Of a stretch of 64,000 nucleotides of DNA, positions 54,190 to 63,211 are shown piece by piece. Source of the DNA: Fluviispira vulneris. Lineage in GTDB: Bacteria > Bdellovibrionota_B > Oligoflexia > Silvanigrellales > Silvanigrellaceae. The notes beneath the pieces were generated by a model. That model saw only the letters and a list, made by a program, of their open reading frames with translations. It was not told the DNA's origin and made no database searches. How positions within the stretch are numbered: the first letter of the stretch is position 1; each line of letters opens with the position of its first letter. The stretch spans positions 248,001 through 312,000 of the forward strand of contig NZ_JACRSE010000005.1 of the NCBI RefSeq assembly GCF_014281055.1. Direction: 5' to 3'. The position numbers and the translations under genes were made by a program.

Positions 54190-55191
54190 ATGTTAAATCA
54201 ATCAATTGCAATAGAATTAAAAAATGTTTCTAAAACCTATAAAATGCCAAAAGGTGATTTTTTTCAAGCATTAAAACCTCTAAATTTAACCATAAAAAGC
54301 GGTGAGTGCTTTGCATTATTAGGTCATAATGGAGCCGGTAAAACAACTATAATAAGTTTACTTGCTGGCGTAAACAAACCCACAACGGGTGATGTTTTTA
54401 TCAATGGTTTGAGTGTAACAAATCAATCTGAAAAAACAAAACGTATGATTGGTGTTGTTCAACAGGAATTAATTGCTGATTCCTTTTTTAATCTACCGAC
54501 GATGCTAAATATTCAAAGTAAATTATCTGGTGTCATACCAGATAAACATTGGATAGATTTTTTATTAGAAAAGTTACAACTCCAAGAACATATAAAAAAA
54601 ACAACTCGAGAATTAAGTGGAGGTATGAAGCGGCGCATGATGATTGCTCGTGCTTTAGTCCACAAACCGAAAATTCTAATCTTAGATGAGCCGACTGCCG
54701 GGGTTGACATCCAACTCCGGCAAAGTATGTGGAAATTTATTGAAGAACTCCATCTCAATGGTTTGACAATTATTCTGACAACTCATTATTTACAAGAAGC
54801 TGAAGAATACTGCAGCCGTATTGCAATTATGAAAAGTGGAGAAATTGTAACTTTAAAAGAAAACAAAGAACTTCTCTCCCTTGGCGGTAAGCATAAAGTT
54901 TCCTGTCTTATTGAAGTGCCAAATGTTCATCAATGGCTCGCTAAGCACTCAGCATTCCTAAAAGAAAATGCAATCGGGTTTGAACCTGTTAAAAAAGTTT
55001 CAAATAGCACGGGAGATCTCAAAATCTCTCTCAACTATGAAAAGGGAGAAATGTCTTCTTTTTTAGCATCTTCAAAAAAACTGAATGAAATTTCTCACAA
55101 ACTTTCCTTGAAAATTTCAGAAATATTTACAGAATCTCCAGGTCTTGAAGAAGTTTACATGAAAATCAATGAAGGAGATCTCAAGATCTAA
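54190..55191 (+). CDS. ABC transporter ATP-binding protein (YadG-like)
   Basis: 333 residues. Walker A LLGHNGAGKTTI, signature RELSGGMKRRMMIARAL, Walker B ILILDEPTAGVD and switch TTHYLQEAEEYC are intact. After the ATPase domain comes a 100-residue C-terminal extension as in YadG/DrrA-like proteins. GAGG precedes the ATG. It forms an exporter with the permease directly upstream; the substrate is unknown. Confidence 0.92.
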   Translation: MLNQSIAIELKNVSKTYKMPKGDFFQALKPLNLTIKSGECFALLGHNGAGKTTIISLLAGVNKPTTGDVFINGLSVTNQSEKTKRMIGVVQQELIADSFFNLPTMLNIQSKLSGVIPDKHWIDFLLEKLQLQEHIKKTTRELSGGMKRRMMIARALVHKPKILILDEPTAGVDIQLRQSMWKFIEELHLNGLTIILTTHYLQEAEEYCSRIAIMKSGEIVTLKENKELLSLGGKHKVSCLIEVPNVHQWLAKHSAFLKENAIGFEPVKKVSNSTGDLKISLNYEKGEMSSFLASSKKLNEISHKLSLKISEIFTESPGLEEVYMKINEGDLKI

Positions 55192-55238
55192 CCCCACCCA
55201 CCGATAAGCTCTTAGACTTAGTATAGGAGCTTAAATTT

Positions 55239-57293
55239 ATGAAAAATTTTCGTATATTTTATGTTTTTACCTCTCTTTTCATAGTTTCCTGTGGGAAAGA
55301 AAAATCGGATACTCCGGATAGCATGAGCGCTAACCGTCTAAAAGCATTTGGTACTTTCAGTACTAACATGCAGAAAGCAAATATAGATGGGGACTTCAAT
55401 CGCCTTGATTCCGTTGGGAAAGGCTTCAAAAGTATCACTGGGGTATCTGCAAATCGTTGTTTAGAAAATCAAACATCTTATTTCACTTTAGATCCATCTG
55501 CAAATATTGATTATCAAACAGACTTAAGCCAACAACAGCTCCTCAATAAAATTGGTGTGGGCGTAAGCGCAACAATTCCGGTAAATGTGTCCGGAGTGCC
55601 CGTTACAATTTCACCTGAAGCAAGCTACGCAAGAGAAGCAAGCGTTGATAACCTTTCCCGTACAGGAACAGTGACTATTAAAATAGTTAAAGGAAAATAT
55701 TCATTAGGAAAAATCAATCCTGCAAATCCATATAAAATAAATGACAAATACGCACAAAGTCTCAATAATAGTACCGGCGAATTCTTTGCACTTTGTGGAG
55801 ATAGAGTGATTTCTCAACAAAATGCTGAAGCTAGTTTGGTTATTACAACAGTCTTTCGTTTTAACAACTCACAAACCAAAAGCACATTCGATGCTTCATT
55901 AGGGGCAAAAATACCAATTCCTTTCAGCTTTGGTGGTAAAAAAGCTGATTTGAAAACCGGTGACAAAACAGAAAGCAAAAAAGTGGAATCATCTCCAAAT
56001 ACTGAAGTGAAAACTGCAGATGCAAAGAAAACAGATGATTCAACAAACAGCTCAACTGCAAAAAAAGATGAATCTTCTCCTACAACAGAGCCTAAAACAG
56101 AAGAAAAACCTAAAGGTAAAATCGCAGGAGTTATTGATAAAGTCAAAGAAAGTGGTGCAATCGATAAAATAAAAGAAATGGTAAGCCCTTCTAAAGAAGG
56201 TGGCGGAGGCGGTGGAGGAATGGCACCAGAGTTGAAATTAAAATTTTCAACTATGAGCCAAGAAACTCTAAAAAATGTTTCCATCGAAGTAAAAGCAATA
56301 CAAATTGGGGGAGATCCACGCGATTTACCAAAAATTATTGCTACAGCTTGTACACCTGCTGATATGAACAGCTGTGATAAGATGTTTGCCGAAATTCAAA
56401 ATTATGCAGCAAATAGCTTCCCTGAGCAATTGGAAAATATCAGTACATATACTGATGAATCAAGCAACAGTAAATTCACCCGTGGTGGATATGTAATTAC
56501 TAAATATAGTGATTTAGAAATTGCTGATTCATCAGGAAGACTTTTAAGTGATTCATTTAATAAATACACTCAAGACAGTCAAAGCTTTATCAATTTAAAA
56601 CATGATATTAGTGATGAAAGTCAAAGAATTGTAACAGAATATAACTTTGCTCAAGGTATTAAAAATAAATCTTCATTTGAGAGCTTAACAATAGATGAAA
56701 AAGAAACTGTTAGAAAGGCAATTAATCTCACCCAAAGAGAAGAAGAATTAATCCAATATGTTTCAGACACATGCTTCCAAAATAAAGCAAATTGTCAAAA
56801 TAGTTTCAATGAATTCAAAAATACATCTAAAGAACAAAAAGATAAAGTTCGTTATCTCACAGCGGATTTAAATAGCATAAAAGCTTGGAATTTAATAGCA
56901 TCTACTGAAGCGAATTGGAGACCAGTAAGATACATACTTGGCATTTATTCTTCTGATAGAATGACAAGTGACTTTTTCTCACCAACAAATTTACGTGGTT
57001 ATAAGAAATTCTTTATTAAATATGTAAGCAATAAAGAACCAAATAAAGGCTATAAAATTACAAGTGAAAATTCTAATGGAATTAGATTGAATACATCTTT
57101 CAGATGCTACAACTGGTTCAGCGATGCGATTGGTACACTTTGGCTCCATGAAAGAGCGCCAAATGAAACAATTGATCTCGGTAAAGGAGATGAACTTGTA
57201 AATCGCTGTGGATCAAAAACTGCATTTGCATGTACATTTAATAGTGATTTACAAAAAATAAGTCCATTCATAATTCAGATTTGGGCAGAGTGA
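55239..57293 (+). CDS. Large lipoprotein, possibly MACPF-like
   Basis: 684 residues. Signal peptide with lipobox IVSC (Cys 18). The N-terminal part is strand-rich (GVGVSATIPVNVSGVPVTISPEASY), then EFFALCGDRVISQQNAEASLVITTVFRF followed by an SxxK-type stretch. This order resembles bacterial MACPF-type pore-forming domains, where a CGD-x-[FV]-[VI] strand and a later IGGDP motif occur (here IQIGGDPRDL). A Lys/Thr/Ser/Glu-rich linker (about 228-310) and a Gly run interrupt it. The C-terminal region has paired Cys. The MACPF link is only pattern-based. AGGAG lies before the ATG. Confidence 0.65.
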   Translation: MKNFRIFYVFTSLFIVSCGKEKSDTPDSMSANRLKAFGTFSTNMQKANIDGDFNRLDSVGKGFKSITGVSANRCLENQTSYFTLDPSANIDYQTDLSQQQLLNKIGVGVSATIPVNVSGVPVTISPEASYAREASVDNLSRTGTVTIKIVKGKYSLGKINPANPYKINDKYAQSLNNSTGEFFALCGDRVISQQNAEASLVITTVFRFNNSQTKSTFDASLGAKIPIPFSFGGKKADLKTGDKTESKKVESSPNTEVKTADAKKTDDSTNSSTAKKDESSPTTEPKTEEKPKGKIAGVIDKVKESGAIDKIKEMVSPSKEGGGGGGGMAPELKLKFSTMSQETLKNVSIEVKAIQIGGDPRDLPKIIATACTPADMNSCDKMFAEIQNYAANSFPEQLENISTYTDESSNSKFTRGGYVITKYSDLEIADSSGRLLSDSFNKYTQDSQSFINLKHDISDESQRIVTEYNFAQGIKNKSSFESLTIDEKETVRKAINLTQREEELIQYVSDTCFQNKANCQNSFNEFKNTSKEQKDKVRYLTADLNSIKAWNLIASTEANWRPVRYILGIYSSDRMTSDFFSPTNLRGYKKFFIKYVSNKEPNKGYKITSENSNGIRLNTSFRCYNWFSDAIGTLWLHERAPNETIDLGKGDELVNRCGSKTAFACTFNSDLQKISPFIIQIWAE

Positions 57294-57323
57294 TCTTAAT
57301 AAACTTTTATTAAATCATTATTT

Positions 57324-57355
57324 GAAGGCAGAGTTTTATAACTCTGCCTTCTTTT
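57324..57355. terminator. Bidirectional terminator
   Basis: A 12-bp stem GAAGGCAGAGTT/AACTCTGCCTTC (57324-57335 and 57340-57351) with a TTAT loop and a T-rich tail. It ends the lipoprotein gene on plus and lies against the stop of the methyltransferase on minus. Confidence 0.9.
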
Positions 57356-57944
57356 ATTTAACGACAAACAGCACAAGGCCCGATGACCAAGCCATTCCAA
57401 CAGAATGGACATCACTTAAGTCTTTTAAACTTTCATAAACATCTTCTAAATTTTTAGTATGTTCTTCCGTCCAATAGTCTTGAGGGAGCATATCATCTAT
57501 AATATAAAATCCGCCTGGTTTTAATAAATTAAGAGACTCATTAATGAGATCGTATTTTCCAGGAAACGCATCTGCAAAAATAATATCAAACGATTTAGGC
57601 TCTTGTTTTTTTAAAAAAACAAATCCGTTTTCATGAATAAGTTCAACGCGTTTATCACCAATAAATGCCTCGCGGGCTATGGATAGTACTTTATCATCAC
57701 AATCGACACTTAAAAGCTTGGATTGATCATCCATTCCTTCTAAAATCCAAGCTGCGCCATGTCCCGTGCCCGTTCCAAGTTCTAAAAATCTACCTCTTGG
57801 CTTTGAAGCGGCCAATAGACGGAGTAGAGCGCCTGTTTGTGGATGAGAAGACCTGTCAAAACCGATTTCTTTTGACTTTCTTTTGATAAACGAAATTATT
57901 TCTTGAGCATTGCTCTTGTTAAAATTCTCTAATTTAATATCCAT
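57354..57944 (-). CDS. SAM-dependent O-methyltransferase-like protein
   Basis: 196 residues. SAM motif I FLELGTGTGHGAAWILEG, acidic LLSVDCDD, motif IIFADAFPGKY and LLKPGGFYIIDDML give a class I methyltransferase of the O-methyltransferase_3/24 type. ATG at 57944 follows GGAG at eight bases; an ATG seven codons upstream is also open. The substrate cannot be named. It converges with the lipoprotein gene. Confidence 0.82.
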   Translation of the reverse strand: MDIKLENFNKSNAQEIISFIKRKSKEIGFDRSSHPQTGALLRLLAASKPRGRFLELGTGTGHGAAWILEGMDDQSKLLSVDCDDKVLSIAREAFIGDKRVELIHENGFVFLKKQEPKSFDIIFADAFPGKYDLINESLNLLKPGGFYIIDDMLPQDYWTEEHTKNLEDVYESLKDLSDVHSVGMAWSSGLVLFVVK

Positions 57945-58319
57945 TAAGCATACTCCATGAAACATATTCTAGATGAATTACATTATTTAATTTGAAATTC
58001 TGATTATAATTTAAAATAAATTATAATACGGCTATTGAAATACAAATACATTAGGTTCTTCATTCTGTCAAGAAGAGATTATACGTAAGGGTTTATAATT
58101 ACTTTTGATTTTAAAAAATTTAAATATTTCATATGTAAAATAAAATTTTTATAAATTTATTATTTTATTCAATGTTATTAAACACAAAAACTAGATAATC
58201 GCACAGCCGCATTCCTGCCAATTTTGCTTTAGCAAAAACTTTTTATTACTGAAAAATATTTTTTAGCATATAGATCCCATGTTATTTTAAAAAGCTCTCT
58301 CTCTTTGAAAGGAATTTCA
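57945..58319. other. AT-rich intergenic region
   Basis: About 370 bases between divergent genes, without a recognisable gene. A small hairpin TTTTGC/GCAAAA followed by CTTTTT lies near 58221-58245 and looks like a terminator with no gene in front of it. Confidence 0.4.
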
Positions 58320-59051
58320 ATGCGATTCACATTTCCGCCTCATAATAGCCAAGAAATCAATGCCAAAAAAGTGCCTAAACCTAAAGAAAATCTTTTTATT
58401 TCAATCATTTTTAATGTCATCATTCCATTTTTTATCTTGAATAAGATGAGCTCTACTTTTGGCGCAGTAAATACTTTTTTTATAGCTCTGGCTTTTCCTC
58501 TAATTTATGCAGTCTACGATTTAGTTCGAAGAAAGCAATTAAATCCTATTTCAATTCTTGCTATAGTGAGTATTGTGATTAAAGGAATTTTTGTTATCTA
58601 TAAAGTTGATGGCTTTTGGTTTGCAGTAAAAGAAGCCGCTATACCATCCGTACTTGGAATTATAACAATTGTATCTGTATGGATCGGTCGCCCCTTGATT
58701 AATTATTTTATATATAATGAAAATATTTTTAATATTGAACTTCTAGAAAGTAAACTCAAAGAAAATAATTCAGAGTCATCATTTAAAAAATTAATTTGGC
58801 AAGTCACCTTTATTTTAGGATTTGCCTTTTTCCTAGGCGGAATCTTAAATTTCTTTTTAGCGCTCAATATTATTGTCAGTCCAGCTGGAACCGAAAGCTT
58901 TAATAAAGAAATAGCTGAAATGACTTGGAAGGGTTATCTCGTTGTGGCTTTACCAAAAACTCTTATTACCATATTTGGGTTATGGTGGTTTATAAAAAGA
59001 TTAAAAGTCATTACAGGATTAGAAGTTAGCAAAATATTAAAGACTGAGTGA
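58320..59051 (+). CDS. Integral membrane protein, VC0807 family-like
   Basis: 243 residues with about six membrane segments. It has ISIIFNVIIPFFILNKMSS near the start, FFIALAFPLIYAVYDLVRRKQ, FWFAVKEAAIPSVLGIITIVSVWIGRPLI and a final pair with FFLALNIIV. This recalls the VC0807/DUF3159-like membrane family of unknown function. ATG at 58320 follows AAAGGA; a TTG at 58305 is less likely. Its 3' end overlaps the convergent lysC by 15 bases. Confidence 0.78.
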   Translation: MRFTFPPHNSQEINAKKVPKPKENLFISIIFNVIIPFFILNKMSSTFGAVNTFFIALAFPLIYAVYDLVRRKQLNPISILAIVSIVIKGIFVIYKVDGFWFAVKEAAIPSVLGIITIVSVWIGRPLINYFIYNENIFNIELLESKLKENNSESSFKKLIWQVTFILGFAFFLGGILNFFLALNIIVSPAGTESFNKEIAEMTWKGYLVVALPKTLITIFGLWWFIKRLKVITGLEVSKILKTE

Positions 59052-60275
59052 AACAAATTCTTTATGTAATATTTGAACAGCTTTATTGATATATTCTCTA
59101 TATATAAGACAGCCAATTTTTATTTCAGATGTTGTTACAAGTAAAACATCGATATTATTTTCAGCTAGACAACGAAACATGCGCGCAGCAACACCTGCAT
59201 GAGTGCGCATGCCAACACCTACAATCGAAATTTTTGCGACATCATTATGAACGCTCAATTCTAGATTTTTAAATTGATTTTTTAATACTTCAATAGATGC
59301 AGAACAGTCGGACTGCGCAACAGTAAAGTGAAATTTGTTACCTTTTTCACAGACAATCTGATTGATAATATCAACATTGATTTTTTTCTCTGCAAGAGTT
59401 GTAAAAACATTTGCCAAATTAAATTGAGGATCCTTTGAAGGGCCTGCAATGATCCATGATTCATTTTGACTTGCAGCGACACCTGACACAATTTCGCCTT
59501 CTAAACTAGACTCTGACAATACCATTTCTGTTCCTTCATCTTGACTGAAAGTATTTTTAACTACGAGTTTAATTCCCCATTTTGCCGCAAGTTGTACACT
59601 TCTTATATGCAAAACTTTTGATCCTTGACTCGCCATTTCAAGCATTTCTTCATAATTGATTTTTCGGATAATATGCGCATCGGGACATATGCGAGGATCA
59701 GTGCTAAAGACCCCATCAACATCTGTATAAATCACGCATTCTTTCGCACCGATGCCCGCAGCTATGGCTACGGCCGATGTATCAGAGCCACCACGCCCAA
59801 GCGAAGTCAATTGTCCATCCTCTGTTACGCCCTGAAATCCAGCTATAACTGGCATTTTACCTTCTTGAATAGCAACTTGGATCGATTCACCATTTACCTT
59901 TAAAATACTTGCCTTAGAAAACTGAGCATCGGTTAAAACCCCTGCTTTTGGAGCCAGCATAGGAGCAGGCTCGATACCTCTTTTTCGCAGAGCTAAGCTC
60001 AGCAAGGAAACGGCTACTTGCTCACCACTTGCAACCAACATGTCATATTCTGGAACATCGATTTTAGAAGTGATTTTATTTGCTAATTCAACCAATCTAT
60101 TGGTCTCACCTGCCATAGCTGAAACCACAATGGCAGAGGGTTTTAGTCGAAGACAGATCTCTGCCACATGCTCAATGCGCTCCACTGAACCCATACTTGT
60201 GCCACCAAATTTGAAAACAGGACCAACTGGTCTCTTTTTTTCTTGGCTGAGCATTTCTGTTGAGTTTAAATTCAT
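59037..60275 (-). CDS. lysC: Aspartate kinase
   Basis: 412 residues. First enzyme of the aspartate family (Lys, Thr, Met). Kinase motifs FKFGGTSMGSVERI, VVSAMAGETN, SLGRGGSDTSAVAIA and YTDVDGVFSTDPRI are followed by two ACT domains for feedback control. AAGGAG precedes the ATG. It is divergent from metNIQ, so the shared 350-bp region joins two methionine-related units; the SAM riboswitch-like element faces metN. Confidence 0.95.
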   Translation of the reverse strand: MNLNSTEMLSQEKKRPVGPVFKFGGTSMGSVERIEHVAEICLRLKPSAIVVSAMAGETNRLVELANKITSKIDVPEYDMLVASGEQVAVSLLSLALRKRGIEPAPMLAPKAGVLTDAQFSKASILKVNGESIQVAIQEGKMPVIAGFQGVTEDGQLTSLGRGGSDTSAVAIAAGIGAKECVIYTDVDGVFSTDPRICPDAHIIRKINYEEMLEMASQGSKVLHIRSVQLAAKWGIKLVVKNTFSQDEGTEMVLSESSLEGEIVSGVAASQNESWIIAGPSKDPQFNLANVFTTLAEKKINVDIINQIVCEKGNKFHFTVAQSDCSASIEVLKNQFKNLELSVHNDVAKISIVGVGMRTHAGVAARMFRCLAENNIDVLLVTTSEIKIGCLIYREYINKAVQILHKEFVSLSL

Positions 60276-60352
60276 AAAAACTCCTTTTTATTGAATATTT
60301 GACATAACATAAGACTGTTTGATTGTCAGTTCATGAATTAATCAATTCATTA

Positions 60353-60383
60353 TTGACTCTTATTTATTTTCATGATTTATATA
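60353..60383 (+). promoter_or_regulatory. Candidate promoter for metNIQ
   Basis: TTGACT (60353-60358) with AT-rich -10 candidates TTTATA (60376) or TATATA (60378) at 17-19 bases. The transcript would start close to the first stem of the riboswitch-like element. An inverted repeat ATGAATT/AATTCAT (60333-60350) lies directly upstream and could be an operator for this or the divergent lysC promoter. Confidence 0.45.
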
Positions 60384-60385
60384 AA

Positions 60386-60455
60386 GCAGCGCCGATTTGA
60401 AAATCAGCTTGCGGGCGCTTTTATTTTACAAGGTAAAAACAGCTAAAGCGGGAAT
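60386..60455 (+). promoter_or_regulatory. SAM-II-type riboswitch candidate
   Basis: P1 is AGCGCC (60388-60393) with GGCGCT (60414-60419). The loop carries GATTT and CTTGC, and the 3' part has the conserved GCTAAA (in AGCTAAAGCGGG, 60441-60452). These are the conserved parts of the SAM-II class and they appear in the right order and spacing. It precedes metNIQ, a natural SAM-controlled target. It ends about 170 bases before the metN start, further than usual for a class that often masks the ribosome binding site. Confidence 0.7.
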
Positions 60456-60624
60456 AACTATGCTTCTTATTTTTTCTTTCTATAATCAATCCCAAAAATC
60501 ACAAATGCACATCTTAAAAAGAATTCAGATATTTGTCTGTTGTTGTTACATGCAAATCATTTATTATTAATTGAATTCATTTTTTCTTTTTTAGCTTTTT
60601 ATTATTTTTTATTAGGTAAAATTT

Positions 60625-61680
60625 ATGATTAAACTCCTTGGTATTAAAAAATATTTTAACAGCAAGCAAGGTCTTGTGCATGCACTGAAAGGCATTGACC
60701 TTGAAGTTTCAAAAGGTGAAATTTTTGGAATTATCGGGAAAAGCGGTGCTGGCAAAAGCACCCTTCTGCGCTGCGTTAATCTACTTGAACGCCCAAGCGA
60801 AGGAGAAGTCCTCGTTGACTCTGTTTCTTTATCAAATCTAAAGGAAGCTGAATTACGACTTGAACGCAGAAAAATCGGCATGATTTTTCAACATTTTAAT
60901 CTTTTATCTTCTGCAACTGTTTTTAAAAATATTGCACTTCCTTTGCAGCTCGCAAACATAAGTAAAAAAGAAATAGAACAAAGAGTTAACTATTTATTAG
61001 AAGTTACAAGCTTAAAAGATAAAAAAGATGCCTATCCAAGCCAATTAAGTGGTGGACAAAAGCAAAGAGTCGCTATCGCTAGAGCATTAGCATCGAATCC
61101 TAAAGTCCTATTGTGCGACGAAGCAACATCAGCTCTCGATCCTGAAACAACAAAATCTATTTTAAATTTATTAAAAGAAATCAATCAAAAATTTAATTTA
61201 ACTATTCTTTTAATCACTCATGAAATGGAAGTGGTAAAAGCTATTTGCGATAAAGTAGCAGTAATAGAAAATGGAGAAATAATCGAGAGTTCATCGATGG
61301 TAGAGCTTTTTAGCAAGCCAAAAACAGCTTCAGCCAAAGCACTCGTCAGTTCAGCTTTTCACATTTCTTTGCCTGAAAGAATTGAAAGACAACTGCAACC
61401 AGAACCAGGAATAGGCTTAAACCCAATTTTAAAATTCGTATTTGTCGGTGAATCATCAACCGAGGCTATTATATCAGCTCTCGTAGTCAAATTTAATCTC
61501 CGCATAAATATCTTACAAGCACATCTTGATGTCGTTAGTAATTCACCGATGGGAATTATGCTTTGTCAGATTCACGGAGAACAAAGTAACATACAAGCGA
61601 GTGTTCATTATTTAAATTCAACAAATATTTCTACTGAGGTTATTGGATATGTTTCAGGAAACATTAAGTCAATTGCTTGA
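60625..61680 (+). CDS. metN: Methionine ABC transporter ATP-binding protein
   Basis: 351 residues. Walker A IIGKSGAGKSTLLRC, signature SQLSGGQKQRVAIARAL, Walker B VLLCDEATSALDPET and switch LLITHEMEVVKAI are intact. The C-terminal 85 residues form the NIL ligand-binding domain (LVVKFNLRINILQA, GIMLCQIHG), which senses methionine. TAGG precedes the ATG. It overlaps the start of metI by about 30 bases. Confidence 0.95.
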   Translation: MIKLLGIKKYFNSKQGLVHALKGIDLEVSKGEIFGIIGKSGAGKSTLLRCVNLLERPSEGEVLVDSVSLSNLKEAELRLERRKIGMIFQHFNLLSSATVFKNIALPLQLANISKKEIEQRVNYLLEVTSLKDKKDAYPSQLSGGQKQRVAIARALASNPKVLLCDEATSALDPETTKSILNLLKEINQKFNLTILLITHEMEVVKAICDKVAVIENGEIIESSSMVELFSKPKTASAKALVSSAFHISLPERIERQLQPEPGIGLNPILKFVFVGESSTEAIISALVVKFNLRINILQAHLDVVSNSPMGIMLCQIHGEQSNIQASVHYLNSTNISTEVIGYVSGNIKSIA

Positions 61681-62308
61681 TTCCACTGTGGCCACAATTG
61701 TTATGGTAGCTATATCGGGATTTATTGCCTTTATTCTTGGCTTACCGATTGCAATCGGTTTAACAGTCACTGCAAAAGGCATGTTTTATGAAAATATTGT
61801 TATTCATAAAATATTTAGCAGTATCGTTACAGTTGGCCGGTCAGTGCCCTTTGTTATTTTAATGGTCGCTATTATCCCTTTCACGCGCTTTATTGTCGGT
61901 TCATCTATTGGCACGGCTGCAGCGATTGTTCCCTTAAGCGTAGCTGCTGTACCTTTTTTTGCCCGCATCGTTGAAGGAAAGTTTGCCAGTATTAACCAAG
62001 GGTTGATAGAAGCAGCCCAAGCTATGGGCTGCTCACCATTTCAAATTATTTATAAAGTTCTTCTGCCTGAAGCTGTACCTGGAATTGCCAATTCCTGCAC
62101 AATTCTCTTGGTCAGTCTCGCTGAATACTCTGCCATGGCAGGCGCTGTGGGAGGCAGTGGCCTTGGTAATATGGCAATCCAATATGGCTATTATCAATTC
62201 GATACGCCTGTCATGATGCAAGCTCTTGTTGCCCTTGTTCTTTTAGTACTCATCATTCAATTTACAGGCGACTTTATCACCCGTAAAATTTCTCACCACT
62301 CAATTTGA
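61649..62308 (+). CDS. metI: Methionine ABC transporter permease
   Basis: 219 residues with about five membrane segments and the permease loop IEAAQAMGCSPFQIIYKVLLPEA (EAA motif) that docks the ATPase. Other landmarks: VGRSVPFVILMVAIIPFTR, VPFFARIVEGKF and VGGSGLGNMAI. It starts within metN (ATG 61649, GAGG upstream), indicating coupling. Confidence 0.94.
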   Translation: MFQETLSQLLDSTVATIVMVAISGFIAFILGLPIAIGLTVTAKGMFYENIVIHKIFSSIVTVGRSVPFVILMVAIIPFTRFIVGSSIGTAAAIVPLSVAAVPFFARIVEGKFASINQGLIEAAQAMGCSPFQIIYKVLLPEAVPGIANSCTILLVSLAEYSAMAGAVGGSGLGNMAIQYGYYQFDTPVMMQALVALVLLVLIIQFTGDFITRKISHHSI

Positions 62309-62326
62309 TTTGAAGGAGTTATATTT

Positions 62327-63127
62327 ATGAGATCTATCAAGCTATTAGGCCTTTTATCAGCACTTGGATTTGGATTCACCTCACTGAGTTCGGTTTATGC
62401 AGGAGAGTCCATTAAGGTAGGAATTTCTGCAGGTCCTTCTGTTCAAGTCCTTAATGTTGCTAAAAAACTTGCAAAAGAAAAATACGACCTCGATCTTAAG
62501 GTAATCACTTTTGCGGACTATCAAATTCCAAACGAAGCATTGAATTCAGGAGATATCGATGCAAATATTTTTCAAACTCGATCCTTTTTAAAACAAGCTA
62601 TTTTGAAAAAGAATTATAAAATTGTCGAAATTGGACAAACTTTTATTTATCCAATGGGGATTTATTCGAGAAAAATAAAAAGTATTTCCGAAATTGGTGA
62701 GAATGCCTCTATCGTAATACCAAACGATTCAAGTAACCAGGGCAGAGCTCTTATTCTTCTGCAAAACGCGAAGCTAATAAAACTTAAAGATGGCGTTGGA
62801 GAGACCCCAACACCACGAGATATCATTGAAAATCCTAAAAAACTTAAGATTCAAACAGTTGATGCTGCTCAAGTTGCCAGATCCGTACAAGACGTAACAG
62901 CAGTGGTTTTAAACAATGATTTCGTACTTAATGCCAAATTCAAACCTTCGGATGCACTTTTTAAAGAAAATCCAGAAAGCGCTGAACCTTACGTCAATAT
63001 AATTGTTGTAAAAGAATCTGAAAAAGGTAAGAAAGAATTTAAAGAACTTACAGCGGTTATGAACTCTGCTGAAGTTCTTAAAGAAACAGAAAAACTCTTT
63101 CCTGGAGCTGTTAAGGCATGGAAATAG
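62327..63127 (+). CDS. metQ: Methionine-binding protein MetQ
   Basis: 266 residues of the NlpA/MetQ family. A signal peptide (MRSIKLLGLLSALGFGFTSLSSVYA) ends without an obvious lipobox, so it may be periplasmic rather than a lipoprotein. Mature motifs: IKVGISAGPSVQVLN, DYQIPNEALNSGDIDANIFQ (the binding-site HD/DANFFQ segment), YPMGIYSRK, IVIPNDSSNQGRALILLQ. GAAGGAG precedes the ATG. Terminator follows at 63150-63197. Confidence 0.94.
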   Translation: MRSIKLLGLLSALGFGFTSLSSVYAGESIKVGISAGPSVQVLNVAKKLAKEKYDLDLKVITFADYQIPNEALNSGDIDANIFQTRSFLKQAILKKNYKIVEIGQTFIYPMGIYSRKIKSISEIGENASIVIPNDSSNQGRALILLQNAKLIKLKDGVGETPTPRDIIENPKKLKIQTVDAAQVARSVQDVTAVVLNNDFVLNAKFKPSDALFKENPESAEPYVNIIVVKESEKGKKEFKELTAVMNSAEVLKETEKLFPGAVKAWK

Positions 63128-63149
63128 TTTTGCTTTAAGAATACTTCAA

Positions 63150-63197
63150 TTCTTGTTTTAAAGATCTGCTCCCTTTCTTTAAAACAAGAGTTTTTTT
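63150..63197 (+). terminator. Intrinsic terminator of metNIQ
   Basis: CTTGTTTTAAAG (63152-63163) pairs with CTTTAAAACAAG (63177-63188) and is followed, after AG, by seven T (63191-63197). Confidence 0.88.
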
Positions 63198-63211
63198 GTG
63201 AGGAATATTTT

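Noticed and set aside
55814-56284. Minus-strand 156-codon frame
   Set aside because: Antisense to the Lys/Ser-rich linker of the lipoprotein; its Pro run is only the complement of the Gly run.
58221-58245. Small TTTTGC/GCAAAA hairpin followed by T residues
   Set aside because: Short stem in AT-rich sequence, with no plus-strand gene in front; not enough for a terminator call of its own.
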